A DNA stretch of 64,000 bases from Photobacterium swingsii (lineage in GTDB: Bacteria; Pseudomonadota; Gammaproteobacteria; Enterobacterales; Vibrionaceae). The stretch lies in assembly GCF_024346715.1 (NCBI RefSeq), contig NZ_AP024853.1, positions 434,001 through 498,000 on the forward strand, in the 5' to 3' direction. Of this stretch, positions 28,432-37,722 are shown in pieces. The notes below the pieces were generated by a model that saw only the letters and a program-made list of their open reading frames with translations, ran no database searches and was not told the DNA's origin. The position numbers were made by a program, and so were the translations under genes. Numbering within the stretch: the first letter of the stretch is position 1; every line of letters begins with the position of its first letter.

Positions 28432-30866
28432 TGAGCAACTGTCTGCTCTGATTGCTTTACGTATTTAAGCACAGTCTCACGCAATAACTTTTGATTGACG
28501 GGTTTGGCAAGAAAATCATCCATACCCGCTTCAAAACACTTATCTCTTTCTTCTTTTAGCACATTTGCCGTTAGCGCTATGATTGGAACCGCATCAACAT
28601 CAGCCCTTTCCGCCTCTATGGCCCGAATACGCCGAGTGGCGTCAAAACCATCCATGACAGGCATTTGACAATCCATTAAGATTAAATCAAATTTGTTTGC
28701 TTCAAATTGCTCTACTCCAAGAAGCCCGTTTGATGCAACAGTGACTGTCATACCTATCTTCTCAAGCATCATTTTCGCCACTTTCTGATTCACTAAGGTA
28801 TCTTCAATCACCAGAACATGCCCTTTACTGGCTGGTTCTTCCTTCTCTTGTAAAGCGACTTTCTCAGTTGGTGCCACTTTCTCTAACGTCAATACTGTCG
28901 GTGTTCCACTTTCATCTCGCCGTGGAATTGGCTGCTTATCGATAGTTTCAAGACTGTCATCTTGCTTTTCCTTTTCGCTCGGCAAGGAAGATTGGTGAGT
29001 CATTCCTTGTAATACTTGTTCAACCTGCCATTTTAGGTCCGATTCTTTATACGGACGGGTCAAAATTGCAGAGATGCCAGCAGAAGTCATTTTATCAGCG
29101 TCAGCCTGATCAGGGCCTGCAGTGATCATCATCATCACAGGGCACTGCTTACCAAATTGCTGGCGTAACTGCGCCGCTAACATAAAGCCATCCATGACAG
29201 GCATCCATTTATCGAGCAAAACCAAGTTAAAGGGTGATCCATTCTTAATTGATTCATCAATAAACTGTGCCGCCAGTTGTGCATCTTCACAACAAATAGA
29301 ATTCGCACCAAAGCCACAAAGCTGAGCTGACGTAATTCGCATATTCATCATGCGATCATCCACCAGCAACACTTTTGCTCCTTTCAGTGAATTATCCTTA
29401 TTTGTTGCTCCATTTGGGTTTGCTCGCTGATCTTGCGCAAAATCAAGAGTGAAATAAAATTGGCTACCTTTGTTCACTTCACTTTGAACACATAGCTCCC
29501 CTCCCATTAATGACACGACACGCTGGCAAATCGCTAAACCTAAGCCACTCCCTCCATATTCACGGGTAGTGCTGCCGTCAGCTTGCTGAAATTTTTCGAA
29601 AATCGTTTGGTGTTTATCAGCCGGTATACCAATACCACTATCAAGCACTTCAAACTTAACCTTTATGCCCTCATCACCTTCTGAGACGTAGTGTATGTTT
29701 AATTGGACATACCCTTTATCAGTAAATTTAATGGCGTTACTCACTAAATTAACCAACACTTGTCGCAGTTGCGTTGGATCACCGATTAACATAGGGGAAA
29801 TGCGTCGATCGATTGAGCACTGTAATTGCAAGCCTTTTTCAGCAGCTTTCACAAGGAAGATATTTTCAACGTCTTTATTAAGCTCAAACAAGTTAAGATG
29901 GGTATTCTCTAGGACCATTTGGCCTGATTCGATTTTTGAAAAATCGAGTATATCGTTGATCAAATCGAGCAAAGACAAAGACGACGAATGCAGCATATCA
30001 ACGTACTCTTTCTGTTCTGATCTTAAAGGCATCCCCTGCAACAACGATGAAAGACCAATGATTCCATTCATAGGCGTTCGGATCTCATGGCTCATGTTTG
30101 CCAAAAATTCACTCTTTTTATTATTGGCGTTTTCAGCTTGCTCCTTCGCTTGCTCAAGCTCATCATAATGATCACGGATACGTGCCACGGAGCGATTATA
30201 GCTTTCTTGTAATGTGGTAATTTCATCATTAAAGAAGCGTTTTTTTAGCATCAAAAAACGGGGAAGCTGTCTTTCATCAAACTCACTCACAACGGATGAC
30301 ATCTGCGCAAGGTGCCTAACAATGACGTGATACACAATAAACAGAATAAATGCAGCCACAAAGAAAATCTTTATTGCCTGAGAAACAAGTAAAATCAGAA
30401 ACTTACTAAGAAGACCATCATAAATTTGGTACAAATCTGATTGCACAGTTAATGTCGCTAACGCAAATTCTCGGCTACCAGTTGCGAACGTCATTGGCCA
30501 TGATTTTTCATGTTTGTACTTTTGTAATTCCTCCCCTAGCTGAAGAATAACGCCATCTCCATCCCTTATTACTAAATAGTGGATCTGTGGCTGCTGAAAA
30601 ATCCCTTCTGCTTGCAACTGTAATTGCTCTCGATCCTCAACCCATAAACTCGATGTAAGGCTGGCTAACGACGTCTCTTTTATTTGGTCTAGGTGGTCAT
30701 TAATACCGACTAAATCACGCTGATAATCCAAATACAGATTAATACCTGTCGTAAAAAGCGTTAATACACTACTGACAAGTAATATATAAATAAGCATTTG
30801 CTTAGCAAGCCCCAACTTTCTCGACTTATTGTGATCCTGATGCGTTTTGTTCATCCTTAAACTCAC
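28428..30866 (-). CDS. Hybrid sensor histidine kinase with two receiver domains
   Basis: 812 residues from GTG at 30866 (an ATG at 30854 is the alternative; neither has a strong ribosome-binding site). Two membrane helices (about 20-45 and 155-180) flank a periplasmic sensing region. Then a coiled linker, a HisKA domain with phospho-His in [11 protein letters not shown] (about 262), an ATPase domain with [13 protein letters not shown] and GSGLGLAI, and two receiver domains. The second is canonical ([19 protein letters not shown]). The first has the acceptor Asp in LLDKWMP but Arg instead of the conserved Lys (LTRPYKES). No Hpt domain follows. Output and ligand are unknown; a divergent solute-binding protein gene is 66 bases away. 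Confidence 0.9.
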   Translation of the reverse strand: MSLRMNKTHQDHNKSRKLGLAKQMLIYILLVSSVLTLFTTGINLYLDYQRDLVGINDHLDQIKETSLASLTSSLWVEDREQLQLQAEGIFQQPQIHYLVIRDGDGVILQLGEELQKYKHEKSWPMTFATGSREFALATLTVQSDLYQIYDGLLSKFLILLVSQAIKIFFVAAFILFIVYHVIVRHLAQMSSVVSEFDERQLPRFLMLKKRFFNDEITTLQESYNRSVARIRDHYDELEQAKEQAENANNKKSEFLANMSHEIRTPMNGIIGLSSLLQGMPLRSEQKEYVDMLHSSSLSLLDLINDILDFSKIESGQMVLENTHLNLFELNKDVENIFLVKAAEKGLQLQCSIDRRISPMLIGDPTQLRQVLVNLVSNAIKFTDKGYVQLNIHYVSEGDEGIKVKFEVLDSGIGIPADKHQTIFEKFQQADGSTTREYGGSGLGLAICQRVVSLMGGELCVQSEVNKGSQFYFTLDFAQDQRANPNGATNKDNSLKGAKVLLVDDRMMNMRITSAQLCGFGANSICCEDAQLAAQFIDESIKNGSPFNLVLLDKWMPVMDGFMLAAQLRQQFGKQCPVMMMITAGPDQADADKMTSAGISAILTRPYKESDLKWQVEQVLQGMTHQSSLPSEKEKQDDSLETIDKQPIPRRDESGTPTVLTLEKVAPTEKVALQEKEEPASKGHVLVIEDTLVNQKVAKMMLEKIGMTVTVASNGLLGVEQFEANKFDLILMDCQMPVMDGFDATRRIRAIEAERADVDAVPIIALTANVLKEERDKCFEAGMDDFLAKPVNQKLLRETVLKYVKQSEQTVAH

Positions 30867-30932
30867 ACTTATTTTTTCTTCAACTAATCTAATAATAGAC
30901 AGTCAAATGGAATTGATAAAAAGGGATTTTTA

Positions 30933-31691
30933 ATGATAAAGCTCATAACAGTATCCATCTCAGCATTACTTTCCTTTACTACAACAATAGCCTCTGCAAA
31001 AGACGTCAATTATTATGTAATTTCAAAGCAAGCTGCACCTTTTCAGATAGAAAATAAAGCCGACCAGCACAGTGGTATAGTAACTGACATTGTAAAAAAA
31101 GTTTTTGAAGGCAGCAGTTATGCGATTAACTATCACTCATACCCTTTTAATCGAATGATCTCAATTCTTGAGGATGGTGGACAGCCCAATTGGATCACTT
31201 ATGGTAGCCCCTCTTGGGGAGGCGTACAGGCTGAAAACCTATCAGAAGAGCCAATTTATACCGTCAAGCATGTTCTTTTAAGCAGTAAAAAGAATGAATT
31301 TACTTTTACTGACATGAAGGACATGAACAGCAAAATAGTTGTTTTGCTTCATGGGTTTGATTACCCTCAACTGACTCCCTACATCAAGTCAGGTGATATC
31401 GAAGAGCTCCGAGTTAAGGATTATCAAGCTGCTTTTCGCATTGTTAAAAAGTTACAGGGTGACGCTGCATTTGTAGAAATGGATTCACGTATAAAATACA
31501 ATTTCTCACAATTAGGCTTAGATAACGAGCAATACAAAACACAGTCCTTTAATAAGGTTATTCCTGACTATCCTATTTATTTAGCATTAGATCCTAATAT
31601 GGATAAATCGATTCAATCTTTTATAAACTCACGTTTAAAATCAATGAAAGATAGCGGTGAACTCGATATTATCGTCAACAAGTACATTTAA
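30933..31691 (+). CDS. Periplasmic solute-binding protein, SBP_bac_3-like
   Basis: 252 residues with a signal peptide ending ASAKD near residue 23. The mature protein resembles family 3 amino-acid-type binding proteins: APFQIENKADQHSGIVTDIVKKVF near the start and DAAFVEMDSRI in the second lobe. No ABC transporter genes are nearby. It is divergent from the hybrid kinase, which suggests, without proof, that it may present a ligand to that sensor. AT-rich start region; a strong terminator follows. Confidence 0.75.
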   Translation: MIKLITVSISALLSFTTTIASAKDVNYYVISKQAAPFQIENKADQHSGIVTDIVKKVFEGSSYAINYHSYPFNRMISILEDGGQPNWITYGSPSWGGVQAENLSEEPIYTVKHVLLSSKKNEFTFTDMKDMNSKIVVLLHGFDYPQLTPYIKSGDIEELRVKDYQAAFRIVKKLQGDAAFVEMDSRIKYNFSQLGLDNEQYKTQSFNKVIPDYPIYLALDPNMDKSIQSFINSRLKSMKDSGELDIIVNKYI

Positions 31692-31727
31692 AGTATGCAT
31701 TATTTCACTATCCTATTCTAAAACAAC

Positions 31728-31757
31728 AAAGGCGCTTTATATCAAGCGCCTTTTTTT
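31728..31757. terminator. Terminator, solute-binding protein / RibA convergent pair
   Basis: AAAGGCGC at 31728-31735 pairs with GCGCCTTT at 31746-31753, followed by a run of seven T on the + strand. Confidence 0.9.
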
Positions 31758-31773
31758 AATTCAATGAAATAAA

Positions 31774-32826
31774 TCAACCCACAAAGTTTTTATCAAACAT
31801 ATGCCCAAGTTTATTTGCTTTTGTTTTCAAATACCCTTGATTATGAGGGTTATTACCCTCTTGTAATGGCACTCTCTCGGTAATTTCTATCCCTGCATTT
31901 TTAAGCGCATTTACTTTTCGAGGGTTGTTAGTCATAAGCCTCACTGACTTTATTTCAAGAAAACTCAGCATCCCCCGGCAAAAGGTATAGTCACGCATAT
32001 CCGCTTTAAAGCCTAATTGCTCATTCGCTTCAACTGTATCTGCACCTTGATCTTGTAAGTGATAAGCGCGAATCTTATTAATCAGCCCTATTCCACGCCC
32101 TTCTTGTCGTAAATAAAAAAGTACGCCACTACCAGCTTGAACGATATTTTCCATTGCTCTCGCTAGCTGAAAACCACAGTCACATCGAGCACTGAATAAC
32201 GCATCACCAGTCAAGCATTCCGAGTGTAAACGGATAAGTGGTGGCGTTTCAGGGTCTAACTCACCATAAACTAAAGCTAAGTGCTCTTTCCCGGTAGAAA
32301 CCTCCGTAAAACCATACATTTGGAAGGTTCCCCACTGTGTCGGTAACTTTGCACTATCAACAAAATGGACATGATTAAAAGGCTCTTGCTGTGCAAAGTG
32401 GCTACGTACTTCCATTAAAATTTTACCAAGTTCGTTCTGGCCTTTTCCATCACCACCGTCTCCCCAAAAGGCATCTTTATGTGAGTGCTCTTTGATTACA
32501 CGAGTTCCAGTGGAAACAAGTTGGTGGGTCAATTTAGGGTTTTGACGGAATTTTTCAAAAACAACAAAGCGCATAACCGTCGTTCTTACTTCCATCCAAT
32601 CTGGCTTGACTCTATCTTGATATTGACGGCTTAAGTTAAACGCTTCATCGGGTGTGGCTGCATTACGAATATGCTCTTGGATGCTTCTATCAGTGAACTT
32701 TTGTGCTTGGTAATAATGTTCACTCGTTGGCCATACTATATCGCTTAATGATATTGGGCTTGCGGCAAAATTGGATAAAAATCCATGATCATCGTGAGGC
32801 TCATAAAAGAATATTTCGTCTACCAT
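31774..32826 (-). CDS. ribA: NADAR (YbiA-like) N-glycosidase fused to GTP cyclohydrolase II
   Basis: 350 residues in two parts. Residues 1-145 form a NADAR/YbiA domain ([46 protein letters not shown]), a family whose members split off toxic early riboflavin intermediates. Residues 150-350 are GTP cyclohydrolase II with the zinc cysteines in [14 protein letters not shown] and the catalytic [14 protein letters not shown] opens GTP to the first riboflavin precursor, so the fusion couples making the reactive intermediate with its disposal. GGAG lies nine bases before the ATG. No FMN riboswitch is visible upstream. It may be one of two ribA genes in the genome. Confidence 0.92.
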   Translation of the reverse strand: MVDEIFFYEPHDDHGFLSNFAASPISLSDIVWPTSEHYYQAQKFTDRSIQEHIRNAATPDEAFNLSRQYQDRVKPDWMEVRTTVMRFVVFEKFRQNPKLTHQLVSTGTRVIKEHSHKDAFWGDGGDGKGQNELGKILMEVRSHFAQQEPFNHVHFVDSAKLPTQWGTFQMYGFTEVSTGKEHLALVYGELDPETPPLIRLHSECLTGDALFSARCDCGFQLARAMENIVQAGSGVLFYLRQEGRGIGLINKIRAYHLQDQGADTVEANEQLGFKADMRDYTFCRGMLSFLEIKSVRLMTNNPRKVNALKNAGIEITERVPLQEGNNPHNQGYLKTKANKLGHMFDKNFVG

Positions 32827-33064
32827 TCTGGTTACTCCATAACGTTAACAGTATCCCTAGCCATGATATGTCTTTTAGACTCTACAAATATGCCTGTTTT
32901 TATCGACACAATTTATAGTCTAGTCCATTTAATATTCATCATGTAGCATTTGACGATTTTATTCATTAGAATTGCCGCGCACGCCAATGCAACTTAAAAT
33001 AACGAAAAACACGCAAATATAAGAACAAAAGCTCACCTTGATTTGCATTACAGAAGGATAAAGA

Positions 33065-33745
33065 ATGAACTTCAAATGGATTCTATTTGATGCGGATGAA
33101 ACGTTATTTCACTTTGATGCCTACGAAGGCTTAAAACTCATGTTTAGTCGGTTCGGCATATCTTTTAGCCAAGATGACTTTGCGCATTATCAATTAGTGA
33201 ATAAGCCACTATGGGTTGACTATCAAGATGGGAAAATTACAGCTCAAGAACTGCAGCACACACGTTTTGAATCTTGGGCACATAAGCTAGAGGTCACAAC
33301 AGCTGAGCTTAACAGCGCATTTTTAACTGCTATGGCCGATATTTGTGCTCCATTACCCGGTGCAAAAGAACTATTAGACTTTCTGAAGGGAAAAGTGCAA
33401 TTAGGCATCATAACTAACGGTTTTACTGAGCTTCAGCAAATTAGACTAGAGCGCACTGGTTTAGCTGAACACTTTTCTACTTTAGTTATTTCTGAGCAAG
33501 TCGGTGTTGCAAAACCAGACCGGGGAATTTTTGAACATGCTTTTATGCAAATGGGAAACCCAGACAAACGTGATGTCTTAATGGTTGGCGATAACCCACA
33601 CTCAGATATTTTAGGCGGTAATAATGTCGGAATTTCTACTTGTTGGTTAAATGCTATTGGGCTGCCTACCCCAGATGGCGTAAAACCCTGCTACCAAGTC
33701 AGTTCTCTGAACGAACTGCATTCAATGCTAAAAACACATTACTAA
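33065..33745 (+). CDS. yjjG: HAD-family pyrimidine 5'-nucleotidase YjjG
   Basis: 226 residues with HAD motifs: motif I FDADETLFHF (residues 8-17, nucleophile Asp), motif II ITNGF, Lys in VAKPDRGIF, and motif IV VGDNPHSDILGG. The pattern and length match YjjG, which dephosphorylates pyrimidine nucleotides including damaged ones. AAGGA precedes the ATG. It stands alone, followed by a hairpin. Confidence 0.9.
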   Translation: MNFKWILFDADETLFHFDAYEGLKLMFSRFGISFSQDDFAHYQLVNKPLWVDYQDGKITAQELQHTRFESWAHKLEVTTAELNSAFLTAMADICAPLPGAKELLDFLKGKVQLGIITNGFTELQQIRLERTGLAEHFSTLVISEQVGVAKPDRGIFEHAFMQMGNPDKRDVLMVGDNPHSDILGGNNVGISTCWLNAIGLPTPDGVKPCYQVSSLNELHSMLKTHY

Positions 33746-33850
33746 CACAACGAAGCTAAGCAATAAGCAGCATTGAGTAATCCAATAAGACAAATTCACT
33801 GCACTGGGCGCATATACTCAAAATAACCTATCGAAATTTAATACTTTACA

Positions 33851-33885
33851 ACCACAACATATCCCTTTATGTTGTGGTCATTCTT
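33851..33885 (+). terminator. Hairpin after yjjG, probable terminator
   Basis: ACCACAACATA at 33851-33861 pairs perfectly with TATGTTGTGGT at 33868-33878, followed by CATTCTTACT. The T tract is weak. It lies between yjjG and the brnQ leader peptide, 28 bases before the latter, so it might instead belong to the brnQ leader. Confidence 0.55.
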
Positions 33886-33905
33886 ACTAAACACAGATGT
33901 GGATC

Positions 33906-34004
33906 ATGCCAATGTTATTTACTAACAGCAAAAACGTATGCTCAAGCGCACTTTCGAATGCGTCTCACACTGTGGTCTCTGTCGTCGTCGTGGTCTCTCA
34001 CTAA
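33906..34004 (+). CDS. Leader peptide with valine run, upstream of first brnQ
   Basis: A 32-codon open frame, too short for ordinary gene finding, 109 bases before brnQ. Seven of residues 23-30 are valine (GTG GTC TCT GTC GTC GTC GTG GTC), followed by Ser-His-stop. An alternative ATG is at codon 3. The stop codon directly precedes a hairpin that can form in two exclusive ways. This is the layout of an amino acid attenuator: ribosomes would stall at the valine codons when charged Val-tRNA is scarce, changing the RNA fold before the transporter gene. The ribosome-binding site is weak (GTGGA). Confidence 0.8.
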   Translation: MPMLFTNSKNVCSSALSNASHTVVSVVVVVSH

Positions 34005-34005
34005 C

Positions 34006-34045
34006 GCTGACAGATAAATTATTTCGTCAGCCTGGCTGATGAAAT
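34006..34045 (+). promoter_or_regulatory. Two mutually exclusive hairpins after the valine leader
   Basis: GCTGAC (34006-34011) can pair with GTCAGC (34026-34031). The same GTCAGC, within ATTTCGTCAGCC (34021-34032), can instead pair with GGCTGATGAAAT (34034-34045). A ribosome at the leader stop codon would mask the first arm and allow the second hairpin. No T run follows, so the second hairpin may act through Rho or on translation instead of as an intrinsic terminator. Confidence 0.65.
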
Positions 34046-34113
34046 AGTGACAAATCTACATTTCCCCACGCCAAGCTGACCTAAATGCAAACATTACAAT
34101 AAAAGGTTAGTTC

Positions 34114-35412
34114 ATGAAAAAGCGTGATTTAGCAGCGATAGGTTTTATGACCTTTGCGCTGTTCCTCGGAGCAGGAAATCTCATATTCCCACCACTAATG
34201 GCACAGCAAGCTGGTGAAAACTGGTTAGTCGCTATTGCGGGCTTCTTACTAACAGCCGTTGGTTTACCAGCCCTTACTATTCTAGTCTTAGGCCGCCTTT
34301 CATCTGCGGAAAAATTAACGAGTGCACTCCCTTCTTGGATGAACCGCACCTTCTGGTTTTTAGTATTAACGACTTTAGGCCCTGCATTCGTTCTTCCTCG
34401 TGCTGTTACTGTCGCTTACGAGATGGGTATTAAACCTTTTACAGACGCTAATTTACTGCTGCCTTTCTCTATCATCTTTTGTGCCATCACCTTAGCATTA
34501 GCTTTGAAACCAGGTAAATTGCTCGATTACATCGGTAAAATAATGACACCGACACTCATCGCTATGTTAACCCTTTTGGCTGTAGCTGCGCTTGTTAATC
34601 CACTAGGTACTAGCTTACCCGCAACACAAGATTACCTTGAGCAACCTGTTGTTAACGGACTGATCCAAGGCTACATGACGTTAGACGCCATTGCAGCTGT
34701 TGCTTTTGGTTGGGTGATCATTAACACCATCAAGAGTAAAGGCGTTACCAGTAAAGCTGACCTAATGAAATACAGTAAATGGATTGCGCTTATTTATGTT
34801 GCACTTATGTCACTTTGCTACTTAGCGATGGGATACTTGGGAGCAACGTCATCCACTATCGCTCCGAATGCTGCCAATGGTGGTGAAATCCTAACGCGTT
34901 ACGCTGCTGGTGAGTTTGGGTATGCGGGTCAATTACTCCTTGCGGGTATTACTTTAATGGCATGCTTAACAACAACCGTTGGTTTAACAAATGCAAATGC
35001 TGAGTACTACCGTAATACATACAAGACTCCCTTTCATCGTAGTGCTATCGTTGTAACCGCTCTAACCGCGGCGGTTTCAAATGTGGGCTTAGAGCAAATC
35101 ATAACCGTAAGCTTACCTGCAATCTTGATCCTTTGTCCTATCGCAATCGCACTGATCCTAAGCATTATCTTTTTGCCCAAACATGTTGTTAAAACAGGCC
35201 AGCAAAGCAAAGTGGTGATTGCTGCAACTATTTTTGGCAGCATAGATGCCTTTGCTGTGTTAGATATGATTCCCAATGCGATTAACACACAGCTTAATCA
35301 GTGGTTACCTCTCTACGAATACCACTTAAGCTGGCTTATCCCTGTTGTGTTCATCTTTGTAGGTTTGAATATTAAGCTCCGTTCGCAAATAGCAAACACT
35401 GAAACGGCATAA
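34114..35412 (+). CDS. brnQ: Branched-chain amino acid:cation symporter BrnQ, copy 1
   Basis: 432 residues, about 12 membrane helices, with the family N-terminus LAAIGFMTFALFLGAGNLIFPP and the internal LTTTVGLTNANAEYY. It imports leucine, isoleucine and valine with sodium or protons through the inner membrane. AAAAGGTTAG precedes the ATG. About 70% similar by eye to copy 2 downstream. Preceded by a valine-rich leader peptide, so its expression probably follows valine supply. A hairpin terminator separates it from copy 2, so the two are independent units. Confidence 0.93.
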   Translation: MKKRDLAAIGFMTFALFLGAGNLIFPPLMAQQAGENWLVAIAGFLLTAVGLPALTILVLGRLSSAEKLTSALPSWMNRTFWFLVLTTLGPAFVLPRAVTVAYEMGIKPFTDANLLLPFSIIFCAITLALALKPGKLLDYIGKIMTPTLIAMLTLLAVAALVNPLGTSLPATQDYLEQPVVNGLIQGYMTLDAIAAVAFGWVIINTIKSKGVTSKADLMKYSKWIALIYVALMSLCYLAMGYLGATSSTIAPNAANGGEILTRYAAGEFGYAGQLLLAGITLMACLTTTVGLTNANAEYYRNTYKTPFHRSAIVVTALTAAVSNVGLEQIITVSLPAILILCPIAIALILSIIFLPKHVVKTGQQSKVVIAATIFGSIDAFAVLDMIPNAINTQLNQWLPLYEYHLSWLIPVVFIFVGLNIKLRSQIANTETA

Positions 35413-35420
35413 CAGCACAA

Positions 35421-35460
35421 GTTACCGCCAGATAATTCACGCTGGCGGTAACTTAGTTAT
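35421..35460 (+). terminator. Terminator of first brnQ
   Basis: GTTACCGCCAG at 35421-35431 pairs perfectly with CTGGCGGTAAC at 35442-35452, then TTAGTTAT. Confidence 0.75.
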
Positions 35461-35664
35461 CTCCTTCCCTTCAGCCCCCGAGTTCCAGTGAGGCCAATAG
35501 GTTTAATATCACACGCAATAGTGTTAATCGCTCAATTATCACGCTAGCATATCAAGCAAAATAAGCTTTCAATAAAAGTTAGTCTTTTGTTCAAGGTAAC
35601 ACTTTACATCTCGCATTATTACGCATATTGTAAATGCGTTGCCGAAATTGAATATAGGTTCATC

Positions 35665-35772
35665 ATGTTTTCACTTACAGCTAAAGTCATTGAAAAAAAC
35701 TCATATAAGACTGAGTTAGCTGTGCGCGCAACAAACTCAATTATCATCATTATTCTAGCGATTATTCGCTAG
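35665..35772 (+). CDS. Leader peptide with isoleucine run, upstream of second brnQ
   Basis: A 35-codon frame starting at the ATG at 35665, with AGG seven bases before it; the same frame continues upstream to 35587 but without such a site. Residues 26-34 are Ile-Ile-Ile-Ile-Ile-Leu-Ala-Ile-Ile, followed by Arg-stop. The stop codon touches the first arm of a hairpin pair of the same design as that behind the valine leader. It lies 119 bases before the second brnQ. The obvious reading is isoleucine-tuned attenuation of that transporter. Confidence 0.82.
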   Translation: MFSLTAKVIEKNSYKTELAVRATNSIIIIILAIIR

Positions 35773-35813
35773 GCTGACGGTGATAACTTTCCGTCAGCCG
35801 AGCTGATGGAAAG
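35773..35813 (+). promoter_or_regulatory. Two mutually exclusive hairpins after the isoleucine leader
   Basis: GCTGACGG (35773-35780) pairs perfectly with CCGTCAGC (35791-35798). Alternatively CTTTCCGTCAGC (35787-35798) pairs with GCTGATGGAAAG (35802-35813) with one G-T pair. The order and core bases match the structure at 34006-34045. No T run follows. Confidence 0.7.
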
Positions 35814-35891
35814 GTAGTATCCCTCTATATTTACTTTATCCCTTCATTAGCTCGTTAGACGGTTCACACAACACAGATTGTAGGACAGTCA

Positions 35892-37202
35892 ATGAATACG
35901 ACATTGAAAACACAAGATTTACTCGCCATAGGCTTAATGACATTCGCCCTTTTTCTTGGCGCTGGTAATCTAATTTTCCCACCCTCTATGGGACTTGAAG
36001 CTGGAACAAACCTATTACCAGCTATGATGGGCTTTTTGATCACGGCGGTCGGCCTGCCAGCGTTTACCTTAATTGTTTTGGGCCGTATTGCTAATACAAA
36101 CAACCTAACCAAATCCTTACCACCGTGGCTAGGTCAAACATTTTGGGTTTTGCTGTTTACTTCGATTGGTCCTGCCTTTGGTATGCCAAGAGCGGTAACC
36201 GTTGCTTATGAAATGGGCATTAAACCTTTTGTAGATGGTGATTACCTACTTGTTTTTACTCTTATCTTTTGCGCTGTCACTTTGCTACTTGCTTTCACAC
36301 CTGGCAAGCTTGTTGATTACATTGGTAAGTTTATGACACCCGCATTGATCTTAATGCTAATCGCACTCTCAGTTGCTGCCCTTATATCACCTTTAGGTGC
36401 GCCTCAGTTACCAAGTGCTGATTACCAAAATAGTGCGGTTACACATGGTTTAATCCAAGGCTATATGACAATGGATGGTATCGCTGCTGTCGGTTTTGGC
36501 TGGGTGATAATTCAAGCAATTAACGCCAAGGGTGTTACAGCACCAAAGGATGTAGCACGCGTATCACTTTATGTCGCTGGGATTTATGCAGTACTCATGG
36601 GCGCTTGTTACCTCGCGATGGGGTATGTTGGAGCAACATCAAGCACTGTCGCAAATGGTGCAACAAATGGTGGTGAGATCTTAACACTTTATGTGCATGG
36701 TATCTTTGGCGAGTATGGCCAAGTATTACTTGCCGCTATCATCATCATGGCATGCTTAACAACAACGGTAGGGCTAACAAACGCGAGCGCAGAATATTAC
36801 CGTTCATCGTTCAAAGCACCGTTTGCACTAACATCTGTCATTGTTGTGACACTTACATGCATTGTTGCCAATTTTGGCCTTGCACAGATCATTCAAGTTA
36901 GTCTACCGGCTATTTTGCTTCTGTGCCCTATCGCTATCGCACTGGTAATGGCTTCTTTTGTTAGCTCAATCAACTCAGCCTTCAAACCAAGTCATGTTTC
37001 TGTTCTTGTTGTGACCTTAGTATTCGGCGCCCTTGATGCGCTGTCTATCCTAGACTTAATGCCAAGTGTTGCTCATAGCCAGTTACAAGATATGCTTCCA
37101 CTATACAATGCACATGCTAGCTGGCTAATACCTTGCTTAGTCGTGCTTAGTGTGAATTCACTGCGGTCTTTCATCAATCAGCAAAAAACCTGCACTGCCT
37201 GA
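35892..37202 (+). CDS. brnQ: Branched-chain amino acid:cation symporter BrnQ, copy 2
   Basis: 436 residues, same fold and motifs as copy 1 (LLAIGLMTFALFLGAGNLIF; LTTTVGLTNASAEYY), inner membrane. The ATG lacks a strong Shine-Dalgarno (GGACAGTCA upstream). It is likely the product of an old tandem duplication that included the leader, since the regulatory hairpins are conserved while the leader codons have shifted from valine to isoleucine. A clear terminator follows. Confidence 0.93.
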   Translation: MNTTLKTQDLLAIGLMTFALFLGAGNLIFPPSMGLEAGTNLLPAMMGFLITAVGLPAFTLIVLGRIANTNNLTKSLPPWLGQTFWVLLFTSIGPAFGMPRAVTVAYEMGIKPFVDGDYLLVFTLIFCAVTLLLAFTPGKLVDYIGKFMTPALILMLIALSVAALISPLGAPQLPSADYQNSAVTHGLIQGYMTMDGIAAVGFGWVIIQAINAKGVTAPKDVARVSLYVAGIYAVLMGACYLAMGYVGATSSTVANGATNGGEILTLYVHGIFGEYGQVLLAAIIIMACLTTTVGLTNASAEYYRSSFKAPFALTSVIVVTLTCIVANFGLAQIIQVSLPAILLLCPIAIALVMASFVSSINSAFKPSHVSVLVVTLVFGALDALSILDLMPSVAHSQLQDMLPLYNAHASWLIPCLVVLSVNSLRSFINQQKTCTA

Positions 37203-37214
37203 TAAAATACATAT

Positions 37215-37251
37215 AAAAATCCCCTGTGCACTCAGTACCAGGGGATTTTTT
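37215..37251 (+). terminator. Terminator of second brnQ
   Basis: AAAAATCCCCT at 37215-37225 pairs with AGGGGATTTTT at 37240-37250, with T continuing. Confidence 0.92.
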
Positions 37252-37625
37252 GAGCCAAGCAACATCGAATGCAAACTGCACCCATTCTGGCATCAATAGG
37301 GAATAGCACTACTCGCATCATGTTTTGATTGATATACACAACCATCTGTTCTCCATATACAGAAAAACTTTCGCTCATAAAGAAAGTAACTATGCTGCTT
37401 CTTTATGATTTTATAGCGTGTTTTCATTCCTTTAAAATCGAATAACCATCGCATGGGATTGCTCTCTTTCCACTAAATTCACAGCAAGTAAATTACTATA
37501 AAACCCAATGCACAAGAATGAACCCTTCATCATTTTGCGATGCATTCATCACTTTTAAATTTTGACCTTGTGCACAAATCCATATAGTGACACAAGGATA
37601 AATAGTACTTTTATCACACTCCAAA
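37252..37625. other. Intergenic stretch without a recognisable gene
   Basis: About 370 AT-rich bases. I see no open frame with a ribosome-binding site on either strand. CCTTGTG near 37565 and CACAAGG near 37591 form a weak inverted repeat. Nothing else stands out. Confidence 0.5.
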
Positions 37626-37656
37626 TAAAAAACGGCCACTCATAGTGGCCGTTTTT
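37626..37656. terminator. Terminator of the 58-residue gene
   Basis: AAAACGGCCACT pairs with AGTGGCCGTTTT around CAT; a T run follows on the - strand (and a shorter one on the + strand). Confidence 0.85.
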
Positions 37657-37722
37657 ACTTGTTAAAATGTGTATGTTCTATCATGAACACTATGATCTAG
37701 CGGCCACTTAGAAGACTCATGC

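Noticed and set aside
32827..33064. Possible FMN riboswitch upstream of the NADAR-RibA gene
   Set aside because: None of the conserved RFN-element blocks could be found.
35587..35664. Longer version of the isoleucine leader
   Set aside because: No ribosome-binding site at 35587; the internal ATG at 35665 has one and gives a typical leader length.
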